Below are positions 1 to 8,802 of a stretch of 21,810 nt of DNA, piece by piece; positions within the stretch are counted from its first letter, which is position 1; each line of letters begins with the position of its first letter. A program made the position numbers and the translations under genes. The notes below the pieces were generated by a model that saw nothing but the letters and a program-made list of their open reading frames with translations, made no database searches and was not told the origin of the DNA. Source of the DNA: Nemertoderma westbladi (taxonomy: Eukaryota > Xenacoelomorpha > Nemertodermatida > Nemertodermatidae); contig JAUCBJ010007810.1 in the NCBI GenBank assembly GCA_032718475.1, positions 1 to 21,810 of the forward strand. Reading direction: 5' to 3'.

Positions 1-259
1 AGAGATTAATTATTAACGATCTATCGAATAATACATTAGGTATACACTGCAACCTTACACTGTAATAATACAATTCAAGCATCCGAATTCAGTCTCCCGG
101 GTGTAGATCCATCGGGTGAATGATCGCGCATGGGCTGACTTCGGCTAATGTTTTGCGTATTAGCATAAATTATTGTCGTATGCTAAAGTGGTTTTAATTA
201 ACGAAAAGACATATAAATTTTGGCAGGTTAAACTGCTAAAGGTCTTCGAAAGCGCGAAC
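1..259. other. Unassigned AT-rich flank
   Basis: No reading frame, RNA gene or repeat is supported here. The stretch at 80-170 is somewhat richer in GC than its surroundings but translates to nothing recognisable. It is the flank on the left side of the first long repeat copy. Confidence 0.5.
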
Positions 260-733
260 AATACCTTACTGTAGAATCCAGTAGTGTACACGGGTTCGTA
301 CAATACCTGACAAGAAATCCCAGTCCAGGGTGTCTAAATAAACAGATACCAAGTACACAAACTTCTACTGGCGACGAACGGAGCCTGATGTCTCTTCTAA
401 TACTTGGGCGAATCAATTGCCCGGGTTAACTAGACAAACAGGATGCCCAGCCTCTAACCGGTGAGGCAGATGTACAGACCAAACTCACGGGAAAACAATC
501 CCCGCGTGGCGAATCCTATCTATCGCTAATGGACCTAAAATACTGTAAACTTGCCGCGGTGTGATTTATATGGGTATAATACGAGCTAGCGGGTCAACGG
601 TACTAGCGTAAGAACATTACTGCCAACAGGAAAAGGCAGTCAAAAAGGGTGCCTGAGTGCCTGAATAAACAAATACCAAATATCTCTACAAATAATAATA
701 ACCTATCTGTAAATCAGTAGATCTCAAGACGCG

Positions 734-750
734 CGTGTGTGTGTGTGTGT
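734..750. repeat. (GT)n microsatellite in copy A
   Basis: A pure GT run preceded by GACGCGC. The same site in copy B (about 15128-15144) carries a similar run, so it predates the duplication. Confidence 0.85.
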
Positions 751-875
751 TACGATAAAACAATTTTAGTGTACCGTTGTTATACTAGGTTTTGGTGATT
801 TTAACAAAATAACAATACCGGGCGCTAGCTACTCGAATAAGCTAGTCGCACGCTGTAGGCGCAATACTTACAAAC

Positions 876-883
876 TGACGTCA
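876..883. promoter_or_regulatory. TGACGTCA palindrome (CRE-like), copy A
   Basis: A perfect 8 bp CRE/ATF-type palindrome, also present at 15270-15277 in copy B. Conservation simply follows the overall similarity of the copies, and one 8-mer is expected by chance in a few tens of kb. Function is speculative. Confidence 0.15.
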
Positions 884-1447
884 AAAGGGCTCTCTCCTCC
901 TTTTTCACAACTCAGCTGGGCAATTACGGTGAACTATGCCCGTGATCGGCACTGATACCAGATTCTGATTGTGAGATAAGGAGATAGGGTGTTAATTTAC
1001 TACCGTACGTCTAGCTGATGTAATTGTAATTTGATTTTAGAATTTTGTTACCGCGGTGGGCTGCAGTAAATACCTATCAGTACGTGGCAAGGGCGCGGTA
1101 GATTGTTAGTACACCTCCTATAGCCAAAATGCGTGCCGGTAGCAGAAAGCTGCCTCTTGCCTGATGAAATAGTTTGGACTCAGACAGGTCAGTCAAACTG
1201 CAAGGCCTAACAGAAGTAACCGGTACTGTACCGCTAGTACAGCAAATCACAAAATTATAGAGCGTGCTATTTGCACCTAAGTGTACTTGCGCGTACTGAC
1301 AAACAGCAACAGCTCGCACCTGTAGGAGATACAGGTTGACCCGGGTTTTTTCCTGCCTGAATCTGAGATTATTGGTCCTAAATTTTACGGCATCCCAGGA
1401 CGGCGTCACGCTTCACCCTGATCTAAGGAACTTACGGCGGGCAAAGG

Positions 1448-1989
1448 TGGTTTTTCCACCAATGTACCTAAATTGGTGCAGCTAGTGGTTCTAATAATAA
1501 AGCATCAAATTGTTTGTGAAAAATTTAAGGACAAACCCCACTTATCATGAAAGCACTTCGTTAACAAGCTAAAGGAGGTTTACAGCTACGAAAAATTCGT
1601 AGCTGTGAGAGAATCAAATATGTTTTTGTTTACTAAAATGTGGGAACCCATATTTTCATCACTGGAATATACTCCCGAGCTAGTAGCCTCAGACTCCACT
1701 TACTGTGTTGCTACAATTTAGTACTGTACATATCAGTTCCTAATAAATTTAAATATTTTAGTATTTTTATAATAATGCGACCATGACCGTCAGTCTCAGT
1801 ACCTTTACTGCCAATTGTCGGTAGTTTCTTCTTTGTTATTTCTGTCATTATTAGTGTAGTTATTGTTGTGCAACATATTTATAATGTTGAATTGAATAAA
1901 TATTACAAAACAAAATTACAAAATAACAAAATTAAAAAACAATATTCTCTACCCATTTGTTTTTGTTTCATCGAAATTCGCTCAATAAG
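1448..1989. other. AT-rich stretch without a gene
   Basis: Begins where copy A ends. The first 30 bases contain two small stems (GGTGG/CCACC around 1446-1460 and ACCAAT/ATTGGT around 1458-1477). Apart from the perfect hairpin at 1582-1606, no coding or RNA feature is visible. Confidence 0.5.
1582..1606. other. Perfect 11 bp hairpin
   Basis: ACAGCTACGAA (1582-1592), an AAA loop (1593-1595) and TTCGTAGCTGT (1596-1606) form an uninterrupted 11 bp stem. No poly-T run or flanking gene suggests a terminator or a known RNA. It may be a relic of a foldback element. Confidence 0.7.
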
Positions 1990-2300
1990 CAATAATCTCA
2001 TAAGCAATTTTATCTATTGAATGGATTTTCAAAATTTCGTGCTAGCACCAAAATTTGCACACAGCACCGAAAAATACGCTTTGATACGCTTGGTGCAACT
2101 CGTAAATATTTCATCGAAACGAGAACCCCAAAAAACTCAAATTTCGTAAAAAACAAGTTTCTAACAATCAATTTACAAAATTAACATATTTCAAAATTTG
2201 GTGCTGGCACCAAAATTTGGCACCCGCCGAAAAAAACAAGTTTTAAATTTCTAAATTTATTTTTATGAATTTCATCCAATTGCTAACACCTAAAAACCGG
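1990..2300. repeat. Dispersed copies of the 148 bp repeat family
   Basis: Two degenerate units related to the array at 5850-6470. Shared marks include AAGCAATTT, a CAAAATTTCGTGCTAGCACC block, CACAGCACCGAAAAATACG, GGTGCAACTCGTA and TCGAAACGAGAACCCC. The second unit (from about 2165) carries GGTGCTGGCACCAAAATTTG. The GTGCNNGCAC core is a small palindrome. The open frame over 2265-2606 is not credible as a gene: it runs through low-complexity sequence and the poly-C tract. Confidence 0.75.
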
Positions 2301-2550
2301 TGTAAATCAAAAATGGAGATGTTACAATTCATATTTAATGAAATGTTATTTTCAAAAAACGTCTCAAAAAAAGTGCCAAAAGTAGGGTTAAAAAATGGTG
2401 CTATAACTCAAAAACTACCAGATATTTTTGAAAACTGTTTTCATTACTCTCATTACAATAGATTTTTAGGAAAAGTCATAAAATTTCAGATTCCCAACTG
2501 CGTTTGTTTCAGAATTATAATAAAAAAAACCACGGCATGGGTCATATTAA
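2301..2550. other. A-rich sequence, no gene
   Basis: A- and AAA-rich sequence between the dispersed repeat and the poly-C tract. Nothing recognisable on either strand. Confidence 0.4.
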
Positions 2551-2570
2551 CCCCCCCCCCCCCCCCCCCC
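2551..2570. repeat. Poly-C tract (20 C)
   Basis: Twenty consecutive C followed by GGGTTTAA, directly abutting the truncated 3' side of the LINE fragment on the minus strand. It may be a true G/C tract or a sequencing or assembly artefact at a hard-to-read site. Confidence 0.9.
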
Positions 2571-3390
2571 GGGTTTAATAGGGTTAAAGTCTCCCAGGAA
2601 TGTTAAGAATGCATGCTGGTCCACTCCATCAGTAGCTGCTTGTAGATTGTGGTAGAAATTTTTCACCTCCTCTACAGGGGCAACACTAGTTGGAGAGTAG
2701 CACACAATCAGAACCACCTTAGGAAACTTCTTAGCCAGTTTTCCAGAACATGAGAAGTGGCAACGGATGATGCGGTTAGAGATTTGGTCTATTTTGTCCA
2801 ATGCTGCATGGTACAGTTGGATTCATCAATAGACCAATTCCACCATTGCCACTATCATCTGCTGAAGCGAGGGCGAGTCGCCGACCGCCCCCCATGTCCT
2901 TAATCAGAACCTCATCAGTCTGTCCAGTCTGCATTCGGTGCTCTTGCACACCCACTGCGCTAAGAGAAAGCTTATCTGCCAAGGCAGTCAGCTCACCTTG
3001 TCGCATTGGGGACGCGAGTGTTAGGGTGTTTACTGAGGCTAGTCTAGTGACTTGCCTCAGATTTACCAATGGCTTTGTCGGTCGGGGTGGAACATGAGAG
3101 TAGCCTCCAACTCCAGAATCCCTCCCCCCCTCACAATCTGGAGTCCCTGGTGACCCAGGGTTTGGGCCAGAAAGGTCATCAGCAAAGGGAATCAAAGAAT
3201 TGTTGGCTACTCTCTCTCCAGTAGGGGGTGAGACAGGCAGCCGGTCAGGAGATAACTGACGCCTGTGAGGCCGATTGTGTCCAGTCATTCCACTGGCCTC
3301 TAGTGGCTGGACCTCCGCATTACTAATGTAATCCATAGTGGGGGTTGGGGGGTGCTTTTTTGCCGAGTCAGCTCTCGGGGCAAATACCAC
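2571..3390 (-). mobile_element. RTE/RTEX-like LINE, N-terminal endonuclease fragment
   Basis: The minus strand encodes the start of a LINE ORF2-type protein in two overlapping frames. Frame one (2776-3390) has a proline-rich leader, then VNTLTLASPMRQGELTALAD, GVQEHRM and GGIGLLMNP, which match the opening of AP-type endonuclease (EEP) domains. Frame two (2547-2801) continues with IVCYSPTSV, EEVKNFYHNL and FLGDFN, which match the middle of the same domain. The reading must shift near 2776-2801, so the copy is dead. Homology ends right after GDFN, at the poly-C tract; the rest of the endonuclease and the whole reverse transcriptase are missing. In the living family this protein nicks target DNA and reverse-transcribes its own RNA. 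Assignment to the RTE/RTEX group (often annotated craniofacial development protein 2-like) is from memory of family motifs. Confidence 0.8.
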
Positions 3391-3443
3391 ACCCTGGTTG
3401 TACTGTCAGACATTGTGCATTTCCGGTGTCACAGGGAAATCTG

Positions 3444-3469
3444 CCCCCCCCCCCCCCCCCCCCCCCCCC
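3444..3469. repeat. Poly-C tract (26 C)
   Basis: Twenty-six consecutive C on the plus strand, about 50 bp beyond the 5' end of the LINE fragment, mirroring the tract at 2551-2570. G-quadruplex potential on the minus strand. Confidence 0.9.
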
Positions 3470-3602
3470 TAGAATATTCCCCCCAGGGCATTATTTCCTA
3501 GAAAATTATGTAAACCCGGGCAATTTTTCCTAGGAAATTTAGCCCGGGGCCGGGGGTGGGGCATTATCTCCTTAGTGAATCATGCCCCCTTTAGGAAAAT
3601 TA
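3470..3602. repeat. GC-edged palindromic patch
   Basis: 3515-3548 is a near-perfect palindrome: CCCGGGC and GCCCGGG arms flank a core containing TTTCCTAGGAAA (3526-3537). Around it, GGGCATTATTTCCTAG (from about 3487) and GGGGCATTATCTCCTTAG (from about 3557) form an imperfect direct repeat. The patch is much richer in C/G than the AT-rich DNA on its right. It may be a small foldback or MITE-like element; terminal repeats and target duplications are not clear. Confidence 0.55.
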
Positions 3603-4032
3603 TCCATATATATATACATGTATATTGTGATTCAATCAATGTATAAAGTATAAATTAATTAAAGTTATTCAAATTAGAGTAATACTTATAAAAGTAATAC
3701 TTAATTTTCTAGTAAATAGGTATAACTGAAATATAATTGATACTGGTGTATGATAACTAATGTGAAAAGCGTTCTGCTCAATTAATATAAAATCCTATGT
3801 GAAGGAAATCACACATGTCATCTGTATTTTAAGATATATAGATCTAGAAGTACTACAGACACTCAACATTTCAATCAATTAATGAATAGACTCTAGTATA
3901 TTTTGTGAATGTTAATAATAGTGAAGTGGAATATTGTAATAGTGAAACTACCTTCTAAAGTGATATAAATAAATATATTGTCGTGTTAATAAAGCAGTAA
4001 TAAACATACATGGGATTAAAGACGGTTAAATA
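3603..4032. other. AT-rich region upstream of the Ly6-like gene
   Basis: Strongly AT-rich, with a TATATATATACATGTATA run near 3605-3622 and many TATAA-like words, so no single promoter can be picked. An in-frame TAA lies just before the ATG at 4033, so the frame does not extend upstream. Confidence 0.35.
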
Positions 4033-4659
4033 ATGATATTCCTGTACCTATTTTGCATATCATTGCAAGCAGCAGTCAGTAGCTGCCAATTAATCTCATG
4101 TGAAGAGTCAACATATTTGAAGCACAATTCTGACAGTGAAGAGATTATCAAAGAATTTGAGAGAAGACGTGAGATGCTCGGAACCGAGGGCAACTGGGAG
4201 TTTCTTCCGGGCCATTACATTCGTAAAGAACCACAGACGTCTGCGGCAGAATGCTATGAGTGCGGCGCTATCAGTTACATAGTGAAAGCGATAGAATATA
4301 ATGTTGAATATACTTCTGACATTGTGCACAGGAGTTGCTACAGGAATCAAGGGCAATGTAAGGCGCTTACAGAAGATCAATGCCAACTTCGCGTGGATAG
4401 TTCTTTCAAAGACCACAAAGAGGAGGTGATTGCTGTCTTGCATGCCATTATGTATAGCATCCATGACGACATTGTTGTCATATATGAGCATTGCCAAAGT
4501 CAGTGCTGTTCTACAGAGAAGTGCACTCCAGATGTTTGGTTGAGAGATATCACCACCACTACCACCACAATGATTAATCAAACCATTCACACTAATGGAG
4601 CTGGCATACCCGCACCAATAATGCCCTGTCTCATCCTCACTATAATTATCTTTTTATAA
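4033..4659 (+). CDS. Secreted, probably GPI-anchored cysteine-rich protein (Ly6/uPAR-like)
   Basis: A 208-residue intact frame and the only convincing host gene here. Residues 1-17 form a signal peptide (hydrophobic core LYLFCISLQAAV, then SSC). The mature part has cysteines at 18, 23, 74, 77, 102, 109, 117, 154, 158, 159 and 164. The order CYEC (74-77) to a terminal QCCSTEKC (157-164) resembles the C-x2-C start and CC-x4-C end of Ly6/uPAR three-finger domains. The Asn that normally follows the last Cys is Thr, and the domain is longer than usual with an acidic, charged N-terminal extension (about 31-70). A threonine run (174-179), an NQT sequon at 182, small residues NGAG (188-191) and a hydrophobic tail (193-208) suggest a stalk and GPI-anchor signal, placing it on the outer cell surface. 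No intron is needed. The opposite-strand frame at 4108-4590 lacks such features and is taken as a shadow. Ligand and role are unknown. It could be a single exon of a longer gene. Confidence 0.7.
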   Translation: MIFLYLFCISLQAAVSSCQLISCEESTYLKHNSDSEEIIKEFERRREMLGTEGNWEFLPGHYIRKEPQTSAAECYECGAISYIVKAIEYNVEYTSDIVHRSCYRNQGQCKALTEDQCQLRVDSSFKDHKEEVIAVLHAIMYSIHDDIVVIYEHCQSQCCSTEKCTPDVWLRDITTTTTTMINQTIHTNGAGIPAPIMPCLILTIIIFL

Positions 4660-5849
4660 TCACACCCTCACAGTCAGGGCAACAAAATCGGTACATTTTT
4701 TTGCGTTTCCAATTCCTGAAGCAACAATAATACCGCTCAATAATGTTTTCTGACTCTCATTTATGCATTGCCGACCATAATCCCTGATCTTATTGTTAAT
4801 AAGTTTGGAAGTGTGTTTTCTGGGTGAAAAACATTCTTCATAACACCACAAAGTCAATCAACCACTAGAAACAATCGACTTCTGGAACACTTTATGCATT
4901 ATCCTTTATGCTTTATGCATTAATATTTTTAATTAATTTTTCATTATTTTACTCTAGCATGATGTGATTGATCTTGTATACTTCTATACATTAGTGTATA
5001 CAGTACTCCCCACTGTTAATGTTAAGTCTAAGTACACTAACAATAATAAATTATTTGTGCTAGCTTACCATCATACAACTCACTGTTGATTTAAAAAAAA
5101 CTAAATTAGCATATATGTATACCACCATAGCATTGGTGAGCTGCCACATCCAGTAAACCCTTCCTCTCGGTTTCCAAAATTATTTGGTTCCCAAAACTAA
5201 AACATTAGCAAACAATTTTCTTTAAAAATTTTTTCTAAAAAGTGACAATTTTTAACGGTTTCTCGGAATCGCAATATTTAACAGCCGGAATCATGAATCA
5301 GACTCAGATTCTGTTATCTGAATCACAGAAATTCTAAATTAATTCCCATTCCAATTCTGCAGCCCTGACTCTAGTCGAGAATCTTTGGTAAATATTATAG
5401 GGTAATAGTAGCTATTCACACTAACTTGTCAGATGTCGGTTTAACTTATATATTAATTATATATCTTAGTTTTACTAATTTAAGGGGAGATGGAACCCTT
5501 AATATTTTCAAAAAAATACAATTTTTCAGATTATTTTTTAGTTGATTTAGATCACAATTTTCCGTAGATTAAATTGATTGACACTTTAAAGCCATATTAT
5601 AAGCCAAAACCGCTTGAATCTCTGTCTGTTTGTCGATCGGTCTGTGTTTTGGTCTGTTTATGAAAAATACAGTGTAACAAATCTCAACACATCTAACAAA
5701 AACTATTGCTATAGGGGTTTCCTGCTCTTCGATTTCGTTTATCGTATCAGTTTTTTTAAGATTTATTGATTCTAGTCTTATCTGTCAGTCTATCTGTCTT
5801 AAGAAATAGAAAAAGAAACAAGATGATATTATCTAGTGATCAATTTGCT
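4660..5849. other. AT-rich intergenic region
   Basis: No gene found on either strand. Possible poly-A signals for the upstream gene are only weak (AATAAA at about 5045-5050). A GTCTGTTTGTCGATCGGTCTGTG stretch near 5623-5645 is a simple CTGT-type repeat. Short open frames here have no family resemblance. Confidence 0.45.
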
Positions 5850-6470
5850 TATTTCCAAAAATTACAACAATTTTCACCCATCGGAGAAAAATATGCAATG
5901 CAATTTATTGCGATTTTTATGCAATTTTTAGTTATTCCATTGAATTCAGAACCCTAACAAACCCGTATAACGCAAGAAACAAGGTGACACAATCAATTGA
6001 TATATTTGATGGATTTCAAAATTTGTTGTTAGCACCAAATTTTGTACCTATATCCGAAAAATACAAGTTAGATAATTATTTATTCCATTGAATTCAGAAC
6101 CGCCATAAACCTCTAAAACCCGAGAAATAAGTTGTCACAAGCAATTGATATATTTTTTGATGGATTTCAAAAATTGTTGTTAGCACCAAATTTTGCACCT
6201 ATATCCGAAAAATACAAGTTAGATAATTATTTATTCCAATGAATTCAGAACCGCCATAAACCTCTAAAACCCGAGAAATAAGTTGTCACAAGCAATTTAA
6301 TTATTGAATGTATTTTCAAAATGTCGTGCTGGCACAAAATTTTGCACACAGCACCGAAAAATACGAGTTTGATACCCCTGGTGCAACTCGTATATATTCC
6401 ATCGAAACCAGAACCCCAAAAATCCCCTATTGCGCAAAAACTTGTTCAAACAATCAATTTACAAATATAA
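5850..6470. repeat. Tandem repeat, ~148-151 bp unit
   Basis: About four units in tandem. The CAATTGAT/CAATTTAA phase mark falls at 5994, 6142 and 6293, giving periods of 148 and 151 bp. The units starting at 5994 and 6142 are nearly identical; both contain GTTGTTAGCACCAAATTTTG, ATATCCGAAAAATACAAG and GAATTCAGAACCGCCATAAA. The last unit (6293-6455) is closer to the dispersed copy at 2003-2165. The partial frame at 5766-5957 overlaps the first unit and is not credible as a gene. Satellite-like non-coding DNA. Confidence 0.85.
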
Positions 6471-6481
6471 GGGGGGGGGGG
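6471..6481. repeat. Poly-G tract (11 G)
   Basis: Eleven consecutive G at the right end of the 148 bp array. Confidence 0.85.
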
Positions 6482-6723
6482 TAGCGGTTACAAAAAGATT
6501 TATGAACTATAATAATTACGGACATTTAATATATATTCTATATTTATTTCAATATTCCATGCCATATTTTTTATTATTATCAATTTTATGAAATGAATTT
6601 TATTGAAATTATTTTACTAAATGTAATTAAAAAAGGAATGTCCGAAGTGTAGCAAATTTAACAAGAAATAACTTATAATATATTTCTCTATGTAAAAAAA
6701 TAATTCTGAACGTCCCACTTCTC
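6482..6723. other. AT-rich block with short inverted ends
   Basis: CGGACATT at 6519-6526 and AATGTCCG at 6637-6644 are perfect inverted 8-mers around very AT-rich DNA. This would fit a 126 bp MITE-like relic, but such short arms could arise by chance. No gene. Confidence 0.3.
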
Positions 6724-6961
6724 TATATCTCTGTATCGCATTGGTATAGATTGAAATAGGTCGGTATATGCCGGTATTATCGCGGTATAACTCTGTATTG
6801 CATTGTTATAGCTCAGTATAGGTCGGTATATCTCTGCATTGTATTGTTATGGGTCGGTAAAGGCCGATTTTAGCTCGGTATAGGTCGGTGTAGACCAGTG
6901 TTAGCTCGGTATAGGCCATTGTTAGCTCGGTATAGGTCGGTGTAGCTCTGAATTGCATTGT
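6724..6961. repeat. GGTATA-type minisatellite, left part
   Basis: A degenerate array of about 10 bp units alternating like GCTCGGTATA and GGTCGGTATA, with interspersed CTCTGTATTGCATTGTTATA blocks. The same units in the same orientation resume at about 9695-9843, on the far side of the LINE. Confidence 0.85.
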
Positions 6962-7074
6962 TATAATAATAATAATAATAAACTATTATTTATATAGTAC
7001 CCAACTCTATAAATAGATTATAAGGCGCTCATGACCCATTCAGATATTAAACACTCTATTTTAGAGTTCAGTTT

Positions 7075-8760
7075 TTAAACCGACTTTAAAGTGTTTGAGA
7101 TTGGAAGCCAGTGCAGTTCCCATAGCACATGAATTTTTTGAGACCTGCGTCCTTGCCTCTTTATCAGCCGAGCACAAGAATTTTGTGCAATTTGGAGGTG
7201 GCTAAGGAGAGTCTGTGGGAGACCATACAACAGACAATTATTCATATCAAGTCTTGAAACAACAAGAGCATTGACCATTTTCGTGGTATTGTCTTCTGAT
7301 AGGTGACCACGTATTTGCCTAATATTTATGATACAGTGTTGTCTCATACGAAGTTCACTATCTCGTTTAAGGCCAAGGGTAGTAACTGTAGACCGTGCTG
7401 GAATTATTTTACCACCTCGATGGTAAACGAAGCTGCAATGTCGTGAAATTAAGAGCATCGGCCTATTAATAAAATATCCGATTTCTTGTCATTTAATTGA
7501 AGACTTAATTCATCGAGTGTGATCTTTATTTGTCCAACGCAGTCTTTTATCATCCGTTCAAGAGTACCATGATCAAGTGATTCGAACACGATATACAGTT
7601 GATTATCATCAGCATATATGTGAAATCCGATGTCAAGTTTATCACAAGTGGAAGCGACAGGAAGGCAGTTTATTACATAGAGAATCGCTCCAAGTACCGA
7701 ACCTTGGGTGACTCCTGTCCAAGGCGCGCAACTCAGGATCTTTTTCATTTGATAGTGACCACGATCAGAGATATAAGTGATATAAACAGTTCCTCCAATT
7801 CCCAGTAAGCTAAGTTTTTCAAGCAGAATATCATGATCAACAAGATCAAAAGCCGATGGTTGATCTAGAAGAATAAGATATGAGAATTTACCATTATCGA
7901 GTATATTTAGAAGATCGTTCTGTAGTCGACAAAGAACAGTTTCCACAGAATGATTTTTACGGTAACCAGAGATGTACACAGGTATGTGTTTTTCAGTTTC
8001 TAAAAAGTCGATTAGTTGTAGTGAAACATGTTTACCAATTACTTTAGGAAGAGTAGTCTATATTTCATCAACATTTCTGGGTCGAGTTTGGCTTTTTTAA
8101 ACAATGGACATAACAGTGCTTGTTTACCAGTACCAAGGAGATTTACCATCACATAGTGAAGCTACTAAAACAGTGTTGAGAAATGGGGCCCATGAATCAG
8201 ATTTCTTTAAAAATATTGGTAGGTATAGGCTTGTAGGCTGTGAAATAAATTGAGTAAGGTTATGTGTTTGAAGAATATCGGTGAAATGATCAATCGAGCT
8301 TGAGTTCGTATCCAGGTGGATATTTAAATCTCCAACTAGAATTGTATTTACAGATGAGACGACAAATAAATGCGACACCAGCGATTCCAATTTTTCCAAG
8401 AAGTCAGTATACGAAGTACCAATGGTTACTGGATCAGGGCAAAAAATAACAATCAATCTAACGAGTCATCAGCATTGGAATAAAATAATTGTAGTAGACC
8501 AATACATTTGAATGATCCATACTCCTGGGGAAGAGTATAAATCTTACCATGGAGTTTGTCATGGTGAACCACGCTAACACCACCACCACGAGTGAGACAA
8601 GGATTGTGATCAAATTAATAATTTTTTGGAGTAAGCTGTCCAGTTTTAACATTATCATAATCAACTGGTGTTAGCCAGGTTTCAGCTAGAGCAACAATGT
8701 CGAATTCATTATCAGAAATGTACTGATTAGTTTCTAAAGTTTTATTCTACAATAGACCAT
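7075..8760 (-). pseudogene. LINE ORF2: endonuclease plus reverse transcriptase, broken
   Basis: Read right to left. LETNQYISDNEFDIVALAE followed by TWL (about 8672-8740) opens the endonuclease; RGGGVSVVHHDKL and YGSFKCIGLLQLF follow in shifting frames; ILVGDLNIHLD (about 8313-8335) and LTQFISQPT close its recognisable part. Next comes SWAPFLNTVLVASLCDGK, which normally sits just before the RT, then PLFKKAKLDPE, YISGYRKNHSVETVL, SAFDLVDHDILLEKL, GVTQGSVLG and YADDNQLY (catalytic YADD at 7605-7616). The end (7075-7458) has HLSEDNTTKMVNALVVSRLD, LLYGLPQTLLSHLQ and LHWLP, typical of the region after RT in L2/CR1/Daphne-type elements. The YADD aspartates survive, but at least four frame breaks and internal stops mean no active enzyme. 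The protein copied LINE RNA into the genome by target-primed reverse transcription. Confidence 0.85.
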
Positions 8761-8802
8761 GGATTTATGAAACATATTCTTCTTATGATTGTTGATTGAG
8801 CA

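Larger units (their letters stand above)
260..1447. repeat. Long direct repeat, copy A
   Basis: This 1188 bp block reappears in the same orientation at 14605-15847. Similarity starts abruptly at AATACCTTACTG and stops abruptly after GGCGGGCAAAGG. By eye, substitutions run near 3% in the first 400 bp and 5.7% (19 of 333) in 1077-1409, plus a few indels. Copy A lacks the ATCAAA microsatellite of copy B and has GT in place of GTTAGT near 931. Inside lie a (GT)n run at about 734-750 and a TGACGTCA palindrome at 876-883. A 110-codon minus-strand frame (1077-1409, GTG at its start) is kept in both copies, but the differences do not look selected: 12 of 19 substitutions change an amino acid. No TG...CA ends or target-site duplication are visible. 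It may be a mobile element of unknown class or a segmental duplication. Confidence 0.9.

Noticed and set aside
2265-2606. 113-codon plus-strand frame
   Set aside because: Lys/Asn-rich low-complexity translation crossing the 20-base poly-C tract and the edge of the LINE fragment; no family resemblance.
4108-4590. 160-codon minus-strand frame opposite the Ly6-like gene
   Set aside because: No signal peptide, domain or family resemblance. The plus-strand frame explains the region with several independent features.
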